NCBI GenBank assembly: GCA_012838875.1
Contig: DUOL01000112.1
Span: forward strand, 1-6,197
Direction: 5' to 3'
Source: Bacteroidales bacterium
GTDB lineage: Bacteria; Bacteroidota; Bacteroidia; Bacteroidales; WCHB1-69
DNA: 6,197 nt
Part shown: piece by piece, positions 1-6,197 of the stretch
Numbering within the stretch: position 1 is the first letter of the stretch
How the letters are laid out: every line of letters starts with the position of its first letter
Position numbers and translations under genes: made by a program
Notes under the pieces: model-generated
Databases searched by the model: none
Told to the model about the DNA's origin: nothing
Seen by the model: the letters and a program-made list of their open reading frames with translations, nothing else

Positions 1-1
1 C

Positions 2-28
2 AAAAAGAGCTTACAAGCTCGCTTTTTT
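2..28 (-). terminator. Weak intrinsic terminator downstream of the kinase operon
   Basis: On the minus strand a 5-bp stem GAGCT/AGCTC with loop TGTA (positions 20-7) is followed by five T residues (6-2). A-tract and T-tract can extend the pairing past a GC bulge. The mirror arrangement on the plus strand also ends in six T residues (23-28), so it could act in both directions and separate this operon from whatever lies to the left. The stem is short, so efficiency is uncertain. Confidence 0.5.
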
Positions 29-90
29 GCCGCCGCGTCCCCAGCGGCTTCCGCCCTTGCGGGCTTTCCACCTAAGCGCCTCACGCAGCC
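29..90 (-). other. GC-rich block with consecutive hairpins, possible structured RNA or dispersed repeat
   Basis: This 62-bp stretch is about 74% G+C by hand count, against AT-rich sequence everywhere else. On the minus strand it can fold into several small hairpins. GCCC-GCAA-GGGC (positions 64-53) has a GNRA tetraloop. GCCGC-TGGGGAC-GCGGC (48-32) has a 7-nt loop. A weaker GCTT/AAGC pairing lies upstream. It sits between the kinase stop and a terminator-like hairpin. It may be a 3'-UTR structure, a small RNA or a genome-dispersed repeat; the sequence does not decide. A minus frame is open from 111 to the window edge but has no ATG, so a gene fragment cannot be excluded. Confidence 0.4.
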
Positions 91-170
91 AAGTTGCTCG
101 TATAAAGCATCTTATGAAACGATTTAAAGTGGAACGTAATTTGCTGTGCCACAATGGTAATAGGGTGCTT

Positions 171-1685
171 CTAATTTGCTCTCTTTTTAAGTGAAATTCG
201 CATGGTTGTGCCTTTGCCGACCAGCGACTTAAGAACAAAGAGTTTCCCTTTATGATACTCAACAATAATTCGTTTTGCTAAGGTTAACCCGAGCCCCCAC
301 CCTCTTTTTTTGGAAGTATAACCGGGATTAAAAATAGATTTTTGCCGCTGCCCGGATATTCCTTTGCCGGTATCGCTAATATCAATATGTACCCACTTTT
401 CTTCCTCAATAATGCTTAGAAGAATAACGCCCTTGCCATCTATCGCATCGACAGAATTTTTGCAAATGTTTTCTATGACCCACTCAAAAAGATAACGATT
501 AATAGGTACAATAATTTCCGGATTTTCCGGAATAATAAACTTAATATCAATTTGTTTGGAGAGACGTGCTTGAAGATAAAGAACAAAATCTTGCAATACG
601 GTTACAATATTTTCGGGTTGAAATTCAGGGATAGAGCCGATTTTGGAAAAACGTTGAGCAATCGTCTCTAAGCGGTGCAAATCTTTATCTATTTCTGTTA
701 TAATCGTCTCATCGACATTGTTTTCTTTTAACAATTCGTTCCATGCCAACAGCGCCGAAATAGGAGTTCCCAACTGATGTGCCGTCTCTTTTGACATTCC
801 CACCCAAACTTGATTTTGTTCGGATTTTCTTGCGTAACTAAATAGTAGATAGGCAACTACAAGAAAAATAAGAATAATTATAAATTGAATAAACGGAAAA
901 TATCGTAATCGCGTTAAAACTGTTGATTCTTTATAAAAAACGTAACAAGTTCCTTGTTCCGGTAACTCAATTTCTATCGGCAGATTCACATTTTTCATTG
1001 TTTTCAACAAAATTTTCCAATCTACCACCTTAGAGGTATCAATATTTCCGTATGTAATAATTTTTTCCTGTGTACTGTCCGTAACAATAACGGGTAAAGA
1101 GGTATTGTTAATCACAACTTCCTGAAAAAAGGATTCGATTAAGTCATTTAAGACCTTACGTAATTGGGAATATATTTGAGATTCTTTATAGTAAATAACA
1201 TTATAACTTTGTTTGTAGTAAGGGATTTTAAGAATTTCATACGCTTGCAATTTATCTCCCAATTCATAAATATTCTTCATTTTACCTATTTCAGGGTCAA
1301 CGTTCACGGAGTAGTCAATATCTCCTTTTTCATTGGTAATAATTGTAGGAATTGTAGAATTTGAGGAGATAACATCGGTATAAAACGTCATATCTTCATC
1401 CAAGGACGCTTCATTGGCTTTTTTAAGAGCTTGCACTAAGAGTTTTGCTCGTTTTCCTTCTTCTTTTCTAATATTTTCAAAGAAATCTTCCGTGTAATTC
1501 ACTAATTCGGCTTTAGCAGTAATAGCATCTGCCCAAATTTCAACTCTTTTTTTCTCTTCGTAGGCAATTTCTTGTAATAAAGTATTCGAGGCATAAATAA
1601 TCAATATAAAAGCAATAATGGCGGTAAAAAAGAGCAACCATTTCCACCGTTTTTTATTTCTATAGAGATTATTTTTCTTTTTCAT
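171..1685 (-). CDS. Membrane sensor histidine kinase (orphan, HQLGTP type)
   Basis: This is a 504-residue membrane-bound two-component sensor kinase that should autophosphorylate on a histidine in response to a periplasmic signal. A basic N-terminus precedes a first membrane helix (about residues 15-34). A periplasmic region of about 225 residues follows, then a second helix (about 263-284), with no obvious HAMP domain. The H-box is ETAHQLGTP, with phospho-acceptor His303. The ATPase domain shows an N-box (Asn406, Asn410), a G1 box DTGKG (438-442), an F-box with Phe452 and a G2 box GWGLGL (462-467), so the catalytic core looks intact. The periplasmic part contains two copies of an approximately 85-residue unit. 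The ATG lies 7 nt after the trpS stop with no Shine-Dalgarno sequence, so it is probably the last gene of the trpS operon. No response regulator is adjacent. The ligand and partner are unknown. The kinase call is firm. Confidence 0.93.
   Translation of the reverse strand: MKKKNNLYRNKKRWKWLLFFTAIIAFILIIYASNTLLQEIAYEEKKRVEIWADAITAKAELVNYTEDFFENIRKEEGKRAKLLVQALKKANEASLDEDMTFYTDVISSNSTIPTIITNEKGDIDYSVNVDPEIGKMKNIYELGDKLQAYEILKIPYYKQSYNVIYYKESQIYSQLRKVLNDLIESFFQEVVINNTSLPVIVTDSTQEKIITYGNIDTSKVVDWKILLKTMKNVNLPIEIELPEQGTCYVFYKESTVLTRLRYFPFIQFIIILIFLVVAYLLFSYARKSEQNQVWVGMSKETAHQLGTPISALLAWNELLKENNVDETIITEIDKDLHRLETIAQRFSKIGSIPEFQPENIVTVLQDFVLYLQARLSKQIDIKFIIPENPEIIVPINRYLFEWVIENICKNSVDAIDGKGVILLSIIEEEKWVHIDISDTGKGISGQRQKSIFNPGYTSKKRGWGLGLTLAKRIIVEYHKGKLFVLKSLVGKGTTMRISLKKRAN
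903..1397 (-). repeat. Tandem ~85-residue duplication in the kinase sensor region
   Basis: Residues about 97-176 and 182-261 of the kinase align with a fixed offset of 85 residues over most of their length. Phe101/Phe186, Pro113/Pro198, Thr117/Thr202, the YKES motifs at 166-169 and 251-254, and Leu-Arg at 175-176 and 260-261 all match. A one-residue shift is needed around residues 123-130. At DNA level an 11-bp identity (gattctttata) occurs at 925-935 and 1180-1190, exactly 255 bp apart. The pattern suggests two tandem sensory subdomains between the membrane helices. Whether they adopt a PAS or Cache fold is not visible from sequence alone. Confidence 0.75.
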
Positions 1686-1692
1686 TTTTTAA

Positions 1693-2694
1693 TTATAATG
1701 GTACGATTCCCACTATCTCACGGACATTTTTAACTGTTTTTTTAGCACTTTCTCGGGCTTTCTCTTGCCCCTCACGTAAAACCTTACGTAAATAATCATC
1801 GTTCGTTTTCAACGACAGAATTCTATCGTAAATAGGAGCTGTAAAGTTCACTAAATCTTCGGCTAATTGTTTTTTCAAATCGCCATACCGAATAGTACAT
1901 TGGTCATATTGTTCATTAAAATATTGCAATGTTTCAGCTGAAGAGACGGCTTGTAATAAGGTAAACAAATTTTCCACGGCCTGTGATTTAGGCATTCCAG
2001 AGGCAGTCGGACCCGAATCGGAGACGGCACGCATAACCTTCTTACGTATTATTTCGGGCGAATCGGACAAGAAAATTGCAGAGTTCGGATTATCCGACTT
2101 TGACATTTTCGTTGTTCCGTCAAGCCCCGGTATTTTCACCAATTCTGCTCCGAAATTATAAGCAATAGGGAGCTTAAAAAATTCTACTCCGTAGATATTG
2201 TTAAATCGTTGAGCAAAATCACGCGTCAATTCCAAATGTTGCTCTTGATCTTTACCTACCGGCACTTTATCGGCATGATGTAACAAAATATCGGCGCTCA
2301 TCAAAATAGGATAAATAAGCAAGCCGGCATTAACATTATTGGGTTGTCTACGCACCTTCTCCTTAAACGATGCAACTCGTTGTAATTCACCCACATAAAC
2401 ATTCATAGAGAGGAGTAAATTCAACTCACAAACTTCCGGCACATCGCTTTGCACGTATATTACTGCTTTTTCCGGGTCTAAACCTGCCGCTAAGTAATCG
2501 ATAAGTACATTTTTAATATTTTCTTTTAAATCCTCCGGTTTCGGGTGGGTCGTCAACGAATGATAATCTGCAATAAAGAAAAAACAGTTATTCTCTTCTT
2601 GCATCGTTATAAAATTTTTTAAAGCTCCAAAGTAATTACCGAGATGTAAATATCCGGTTGGGCGTATACCACTAACAACAGTATCCATATTCAT
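1693..2694 (-). CDS. trpS: Tryptophan--tRNA ligase (TrpRS)
   Basis: This cytoplasmic class I aminoacyl-tRNA synthetase activates tryptophan with ATP and loads it onto tRNA-Trp for translation. The 333-residue length is normal for bacterial TrpRS. The N-terminal signature PTGYLHLGN contains the HIGH-type motif (His17-Leu18-Gly19-Asn20). The central region has the family blocks LLIYPILMSADILL and VPVGKDQEQHLELTRD (about residues 125-158). The KMSKS loop is intact at 196-200. A lysine-rich C-terminal helix ends the protein. The ATG at 2694 follows the thioesterase stop by 11 nt; a second in-frame ATG two codons later (2688) is an equally plausible start. There is no T-box or other leader upstream, so expression probably depends on the upstream operon promoter. 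The identification is very secure. Confidence 0.98.
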   Translation of the reverse strand: MNMDTVVSGIRPTGYLHLGNYFGALKNFITMQEENNCFFFIADYHSLTTHPKPEDLKENIKNVLIDYLAAGLDPEKAVIYVQSDVPEVCELNLLLSMNVYVGELQRVASFKEKVRRQPNNVNAGLLIYPILMSADILLHHADKVPVGKDQEQHLELTRDFAQRFNNIYGVEFFKLPIAYNFGAELVKIPGLDGTTKMSKSDNPNSAIFLSDSPEIIRKKVMRAVSDSGPTASGMPKSQAVENLFTLLQAVSSAETLQYFNEQYDQCTIRYGDLKKQLAEDLVNFTAPIYDRILSLKTNDDYLRKVLREGQEKARESAKKTVKNVREIVGIVPL

Positions 2695-2705
2695 TTTTAC
2701 ATTTG

Positions 2706-3137
2706 TTATTTTAAATTTTCGAAAGCGTAAAACGCCTCTTTATATTTTTGGGGTATTTCTATTGACCTGAATGTTGCTCTATCGTAGCCGGCAAGAACCG
2801 ACTTACTAAGAGTTTTAATTTCGTTCGTATTCAAATCTCTAAGCGACTGCATCATTTTAACACTCTTATTTCCAACATGATACACAGATGTTTCACATAC
2901 AACACGATCCTGTATCAAAATAGGTTTCATAAAATCCATCTCAAGATGCACTAAAACCATAGTCAAGGTTCCCCAATCGATTTTCTCTTGCATAATATGC
3001 TCCAAATAGGCACTTCTTCCCACATCGAAGAAATGAGCTTGTGAGCCGTTATTAACGTGTGCGAACGGGTCTAAATCGCTCATTCTTATTTGAATCGGAA
3101 TTGAAAAACGAAAATTGGGCAACGTTGGCTGATTCAT
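2706..3137 (-). CDS. Acyl-CoA thioesterase, hot-dog (4HBT) family
   Basis: This is a single-domain, 143-residue hot-dog protein expected to hydrolyse an acyl-CoA or acyl-ACP thioester in the cytoplasm. The start of the fold carries the family signature RMSDLDPFAHVNN (residues 18-30), with acidic residues Asp21/Asp23 followed by His27-Val-Asn-Asn. In this family an aspartate in this stretch is catalytic. The segment VHLEMDFMKPILIQDRV (about 63-79) matches the second conserved block, where substrates line the dimer interface. The length is typical for YbgC/FadM-like enzymes. The chain length and head group of the substrate cannot be read from the sequence. The ATG is 3 nt after the TPR gene stop, and a purine-rich AAAAGGAGA lies in the end of that gene, so translation is probably coupled. 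It could serve as a housekeeping acyl-CoA recycler. Confidence 0.9.
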   Translation of the reverse strand: MNQPTLPNFRFSIPIQIRMSDLDPFAHVNNGSQAHFFDVGRSAYLEHIMQEKIDWGTLTMVLVHLEMDFMKPILIQDRVVCETSVYHVGNKSVKMMQSLRDLNTNEIKTLSKSVLAGYDRATFRSIEIPQKYKEAFYAFENLK

Positions 3138-3140
3138 AAT

Positions 3141-4151
3141 CTATTTTCTCCTTTTCTCAATTTTATCTAATCGGTTTAATCCATCAATTGCAGGTTCAAA
3201 ATTTTCTTTCAATTTCAACGAATACATATAATCTTGTCGTGCATTATCGTACTGTTCCAATTTTTCAAAGGCTATTCCCCGATTGCAAATTGCTTGAAAG
3301 AACTCCGGATTTAATTCTATTGCTTTTGTAAAAAAGGCGACTGCTTCTTCAAAATTTTGCTCATAAACCAAGTCAATATAACCAATATTATGAAGTGCTT
3401 TTAAGTGTTGCGGCTCGAACGTTAGTAGCTGTTTGTACTCCTCTTTAGCTTTTTCGATTTCTCCTAATTCTTGAAACATCAGCGCTAAATTATATCGGAT
3501 TTCACTGTTTTTTGGGTCTACTAACAAGGCATTTTGATAGTAGGAAATAGCCAGAGGGTCGTTACGTTTTTGAAAAATATACCCCAATTCTAAAAACGCT
3601 TTAACTTCTTTCGGGTCTTGGTCGATTGTCAGTTGTAGCATACGAATGGCACCGGTCGTATCTCCTTGTTGTTTCAATAAAAACGCACGAATAAGGTGTA
3701 CTCGAGGATTGTGATTCTGTTTTTGTAAAGCTGCATCTAACTCTCTATTACAATCTTCCACCATTTTAAGATGGAAATATAACTCCGCCAATTTTAACCT
3801 TGCTTCGTTATTTTCCGGCTCCAGACGAATCGCTTTTTGCAGCATCTCTTCCGTATCATCGGTCTTACGTTGAGCAAAATAGATGTCTGACAAAGAGATA
3901 TAATATTTGGCAACTTCAGGAGCTAAGGCAATACTTTTCAATATATCTGCTTGAGCTTTATCTATCTCTTTATGTTCGTAATAATATTGGGCACGCAGAT
4001 AGTATAATTCCGCATCTTTAGGAGATTTATCAATTTTTTGACTCAACTCCGCCAATTCTTTAGGTAAAGAGGCATAATTATTCTCTTTTTTTGTATTACA
4101 GCCAAGTATAAGTATGAAAATCGTAAGATAAAAACAGAATCTTCGTAACAT
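3141..4151 (-). CDS. TPR-repeat lipoprotein
   Basis: This 336-residue exported protein consists almost entirely of tetratricopeptide repeats. The N-terminus has two arginines, a hydrophobic stretch and a lipobox-like ILGC, so Cys18 is the likely lipidated residue after signal peptidase II cleavage. After a short linker, eight consecutive helix-turn-helix units of about 34 residues run from about 46 to 317: 46-79, 80-113, 114-147, 148-180, 181-214, 215-248, 249-283 and 284-317. Several end in the usual Pro-rich turn (LAPE, LEPE, VDPK, LNPE). Such solenoids bind other proteins and have no catalysis of their own, so this is probably an envelope scaffold facing the periplasm. It is the first gene after a 76-bp gap with a promoter candidate and leads a four-gene operon. 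The partner is unknown. The tail is short and strongly basic (EKRRK). Confidence 0.92.
   Translation of the reverse strand: MLRRFCFYLTIFILILGCNTKKENNYASLPKELAELSQKIDKSPKDAELYYLRAQYYYEHKEIDKAQADILKSIALAPEVAKYYISLSDIYFAQRKTDDTEEMLQKAIRLEPENNEARLKLAELYFHLKMVEDCNRELDAALQKQNHNPRVHLIRAFLLKQQGDTTGAIRMLQLTIDQDPKEVKAFLELGYIFQKRNDPLAISYYQNALLVDPKNSEIRYNLALMFQELGEIEKAKEEYKQLLTFEPQHLKALHNIGYIDLVYEQNFEEAVAFFTKAIELNPEFFQAICNRGIAFEKLEQYDNARQDYMYSLKLKENFEPAIDGLNRLDKIEKRRK
3147..3155 (-). promoter_or_regulatory. Shine-Dalgarno-like sequence before the thioesterase
   Basis: The minus strand reads AAAAGGAGA within the last codons of the TPR gene, with GGAG about 10 nt before the thioesterase ATG. This is a good anti-16S match in a window where other starts lack one. 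It encodes part of the basic EKRRK tail, so it may be there by coding chance. The spacing is slightly long for an efficient ribosome-binding site. Confidence 0.35.
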
Positions 4152-4176
4152 AAGAATGATTTATTGGTTTGATTTG

Positions 4177-4184
4177 CAAAAATA
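4177..4184 (-). promoter_or_regulatory. Candidate Bacteroidota -7 promoter element for the TPR-trpS operon
   Basis: On the minus strand this reads TATTTTTG, a perfect match to the Bacteroidota -7 consensus TAnnTTTG. It lies 25 nt before the TPR lipoprotein ATG in the only sizeable intergenic gap inside the window (4152-4227). No strong TTTG -33 element is present; a weak TTTA occurs 17 nt upstream of the octamer. The gap carries no clear terminator for folB, so read-through from the upstream unit is possible. The 5' leader would be roughly 20 nt. Confidence 0.55.
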
Positions 4185-4227
4185 TAACTTTTTCCGTTAA
4201 AGAAGAAAGAGAGAAAAATTATATCCG

Positions 4228-4581
4228 TTAAGATTTTAATTCTACGGCTACCCACGCCGTTTTTCCGCCTAATGACGGATTTAATTTATAGACGGTTACT
4301 TCAACTTTTTCCACTAAAGGATACTTGTCTTTTAATGTTTTAATAATTTGGTAAGCCACGCTTTCAATAATATTAGCACTTTTGCTCATAATTTGCTTAA
4401 TATCATTATAAACCGACTGATAATTAACCGTTTGTGATAAATCATCTCTCTTTGCGGCTTTTTCAAAATCTCCGCGTAGAACGACATCAACTTTAAATCG
4501 CGTACCGATTTCTTTTTCCTCGTTGTAGCAGCCATGGAAAGCATAAAATTCCATACCTGAAAGTATAATTTTACTCTTCAT
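4228..4581 (-). CDS. folB: Dihydroneopterin aldolase
   Basis: This cytoplasmic folate-biosynthesis enzyme converts 7,8-dihydroneopterin to 6-hydroxymethyl-7,8-dihydropterin and glycolaldehyde, and often also epimerises its substrate. The 117-residue length is normal. The N-terminal block FYAFHGCYNEEKEIGTRF (residues 12-29) contains the His16-Gly17 and Glu21/Glu22 region of the pterin site. It is followed by the typical VNYQSVYNDI segment with Tyr54. The NIIESVAYQI helix (70-79) carries Glu73, the usual pterin-anchoring glutamate. Lys99 in VYKLNP occupies the position of the catalytic lysine. The ATG lies 1 nt past the GH3 stop (TGA-A-ATG), indicating translational coupling and co-transcription with the GH3 gene. 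No other folate gene is in the window. The identification is confident. Confidence 0.95.
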   Translation of the reverse strand: MKSKIILSGMEFYAFHGCYNEEKEIGTRFKVDVVLRGDFEKAAKRDDLSQTVNYQSVYNDIKQIMSKSANIIESVAYQIIKTLKDKYPLVEKVEVTVYKLNPSLGGKTAWVAVELKS

Positions 4582-4582
4582 T

Positions 4583-6094
4583 TCACATCATATTGATAAG
4601 TTCTTCTATCATTTTTCGGTCATTCTGCAATCTTGGCACTTTATATTGTCCTCCCAGCTTATTTTTCTCACCTAACCACTTTATAAACAGTCCATTCGGA
4701 GCAATAACAATTTGCGGACGTTTTAAAATTAAATCATCTGTTCTTTTCGCCTCGTAATCTGAATTTAATTCCTTTAATTTTCTATCTAAAGTTTCTATAA
4801 AATTTTCAAGATTATCCGGTTTTTGTGTAAACTCAATCAACCACTCGTGTCCGCCGCTGGAATTTTCAACATTTGCATAAATAGGTGCTACCGTATACTC
4901 GTTTAAAATAGCGTTGGTCGCTTCGCACGCAGTTTTAATTGCTTTATCCGTATTATCCACTACTAACTCCTCGCCAAAAACATTGATAAAATGAGTTGTT
5001 CTTCCTGTAATTTTAAAACGGTAAGGATTAAGGGAGGTAAACTTGATAGTATCTCCCAATTTATATCTCCATAAACCTGTCAATGAGGTGATTACCAATT
5101 CATACACCTTATTTAGCTCAACATCGGACAGTGGAATAATTTTATCTGTTGCGACTCCTGCCTCGTTTATAGAAATAAATTCATAGAAGATTCCATGGTC
5201 AGTTAGTAGGAGTAATTCATCGGATTTTTTTTGGTCTTGAAAGCCGAAAAATCCTTCCGAGGCGTTATACATATTCATATAAAAGAGCCTGTCGTTATTC
5301 ATAATCTCTTTATACTCATTAATATATGGTAAAAATGCTACTCCTCCGTGAAAATAGACTTCTAAATTCGGCCAAACATCGTTAATTGTCTCTTTACCGC
5401 TTATTTTCAAAACTTCTTTTAAAACAAGCAACATCCAAGAAGGGACACCCGAAAGTGATGTAATATTTTCATCAACAGTATTTTGGGCAATTTTTTGTAA
5501 TTTCTCATGCCAATTACTACCAAGTAAAATTTCTCTATTGGGTGCTTTCAGAAAATCTCCTAAAACCGGTATATTATTCATTAAAATTGCGGATACATCT
5601 CCGCATTTTACTTTACAATTTCCGTCTAGTTCGTGAATGGTTCCTCCCAAGGTAATTCCTTTTCCATTAAACATTTCCGTTTCCGGAAAAAGATGACAAT
5701 AGAAAGTAAGAGAATCACGTGCCGCGAGGTAGTTATTATTTTTTAGCGCTTCTTCTGTAATAGGAATATATTTACTTTTCGTTTGCGTAGTCCCTGATGA
5801 TTTCGCCACCCAATCAATTCTACTATTCCACAACAGATTATTTTCACCTTGCATAATACGATTAATGTAGGGCATTAATGAATTATAATTTTGCACCGGT
5901 AATTGAATAGAAAATTTAGAGTAGCTCCAGCGGTTTTTCATTCCGAACTGTTTGCCGTATGTGGTCTTCGAGCCATTATCGAGAAGATAACTCAACCATT
6001 TATTCTGTGATTCAAGGGGTTGCTCCAACAATATTTTGATTCTTTCCTCACGTAAACTAAAGAACGCTCGTATTGCTGAATTTACTAATCTCAT
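4583..6094 (-). CDS. GH3-family acyl-adenylate-forming protein
   Basis: This protein belongs to the GH3/auxin-responsive-promoter family, part of the firefly-luciferase-like adenylating superfamily. Plant members join amino acids to jasmonate or auxin through an acyl-AMP intermediate; bacterial substrates are largely unknown. From the chosen start it has 503 residues, the usual family size. The motifs below are numbered from the longer frame beginning at 6151. An ATP-binding loop SSGTTQTKSKYIP lies at 118-130, FHGGVAFLPY at 267-276, the adenine-site motif YNASEG at 295-300, WRYKLGD at 361-367, and a C-terminal GGQYKVPRL at 500-508 whose Lys504 could be catalytic. The frame opens at 6151, but the ATG at 6094 (MRLVNSAIRAFF) matches the family N-terminus and lies downstream of a -7 promoter element at 6125-6132. 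No signal peptide is visible, so it is cytoplasmic. It is translationally coupled to folB. Confidence 0.9.
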   Translation of the reverse strand: MRLVNSAIRAFFSLREERIKILLEQPLESQNKWLSYLLDNGSKTTYGKQFGMKNRWSYSKFSIQLPVQNYNSLMPYINRIMQGENNLLWNSRIDWVAKSSGTTQTKSKYIPITEEALKNNNYLAARDSLTFYCHLFPETEMFNGKGITLGGTIHELDGNCKVKCGDVSAILMNNIPVLGDFLKAPNREILLGSNWHEKLQKIAQNTVDENITSLSGVPSWMLLVLKEVLKISGKETINDVWPNLEVYFHGGVAFLPYINEYKEIMNNDRLFYMNMYNASEGFFGFQDQKKSDELLLLTDHGIFYEFISINEAGVATDKIIPLSDVELNKVYELVITSLTGLWRYKLGDTIKFTSLNPYRFKITGRTTHFINVFGEELVVDNTDKAIKTACEATNAILNEYTVAPIYANVENSSGGHEWLIEFTQKPDNLENFIETLDRKLKELNSDYEAKRTDDLILKRPQIVIAPNGLFIKWLGEKNKLGGQYKVPRLQNDRKMIEELINMM

Positions 6095-6124
6095 TGGAAT
6101 GATTTTTTTAATATTTTTACCGTC

Positions 6125-6132
6125 CAAAAATA
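6125..6132 (-). promoter_or_regulatory. Candidate Bacteroidota -7 promoter element for the GH3-folB unit
   Basis: The minus strand again reads TATTTTTG, fitting TAnnTTTG, 30 nt before the ATG at 6094. If used, transcription would begin near 6118, downstream of the in-frame ATG at 6151. That is the main argument for the shorter GH3 protein. A TTTG occurs upstream but about 27 nt away, longer than the usual spacing, so the -33 box is uncertain. Confidence 0.5.
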
Positions 6133-6197
6133 CAAAAAAATGATTATACATTCATATCCCAAAATTAATATTGGATTAAATATTCTTAATAAAAGAG

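Noticed and set aside
137..180. Nine-base direct repeat taatttgct at 137-145 and 172-180
   Set aside because: It resembles a target-site duplication, but the 26 bp between the copies contain nothing like a mobile element. A 9-bp match in AT-rich DNA is plausible by chance.
11..265. 84-codon minus-strand frame overlapping the kinase 3' end
   Set aside because: It begins with TTG inside the kinase, about half of it is a shadow of the conserved kinase C-terminus, and the remainder is the GC-rich hairpin block. Its Arg/Trp/Gly-rich composition is not convincing as a protein.
1164..1364. 66-codon plus-strand frame
   Set aside because: It is antisense to the kinase sensor region, and its composition follows from the opposite strand.
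3800..4021. 73-codon plus-strand frame
   Set aside because: It is antisense to the TPR repeats and shows no recognisable domain.
4193..4231. Eight-base direct repeat tccgttaa at the folB stop and in the downstream gap
   Set aside because: It is short, lacks symmetry or a third copy, and one copy overlaps coding sequence; probably coincidence.
4043..4255. 70-codon minus-strand frame between folB and the TPR gene
   Set aside because: It overlaps both real genes out of frame and covers the promoter gap.
6152..6197. AT-rich right edge with imperfect palindromes around AATATT
   Set aside because: The sequence is very AT-rich and short, and the pairings are no better than expected for such composition. 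No gene or terminator can be supported.

Overview
The window is an ordinary-looking chromosomal segment from an AT-rich member of the Bacteroidota, most likely the Bacteroidales. This assignment is inferred from three things. Two upstream gaps carry the TAnnTTTG -7 promoter element typical of that phylum. Most starts have A-rich leaders and no Shine-Dalgarno sequence. The histidine kinase (HQLGTP H-box) and GH3-type proteins resemble Bacteroidota family members. I cannot name a genus.

All six genes lie on the minus strand, so transcription runs from right to left. Reading in that direction: a GH3/auxin-responsive-promoter-type acyl-adenylate enzyme (start probably 6094, not 6151) is followed after 1 nt by folB (dihydroneopterin aldolase). 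A 76-bp gap with a good promoter candidate follows. It leads into a tight four-gene run: an eight-repeat TPR lipoprotein, a hot-dog acyl-CoA thioesterase (3-nt gap), trpS (11-nt gap) and an orphan membrane histidine kinase (7-nt gap). Downstream of the kinase, positions 1-170 hold no convincing gene. They contain a roughly 62-bp block of about 74% G+C that folds into consecutive hairpins on the minus strand and ends in a weak intrinsic terminator.

Functionally there are two transcription units. The first pairs an enzyme of unknown bacterial substrate (GH3) with a folate-pathway enzyme. The second groups a lipoprotein scaffold, a thioesterase, tryptophan-tRNA charging and a sensor kinase with no response regulator beside it. 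No mobile element, CRISPR array, tRNA or rRNA is visible. The most unusual items are an 85-residue tandem duplication in the sensor region of the kinase, the GC-rich structured block at the left end, and a near-identical promoter/leader layout in front of both units. I see no clear evidence for a wholly new multi-gene system.
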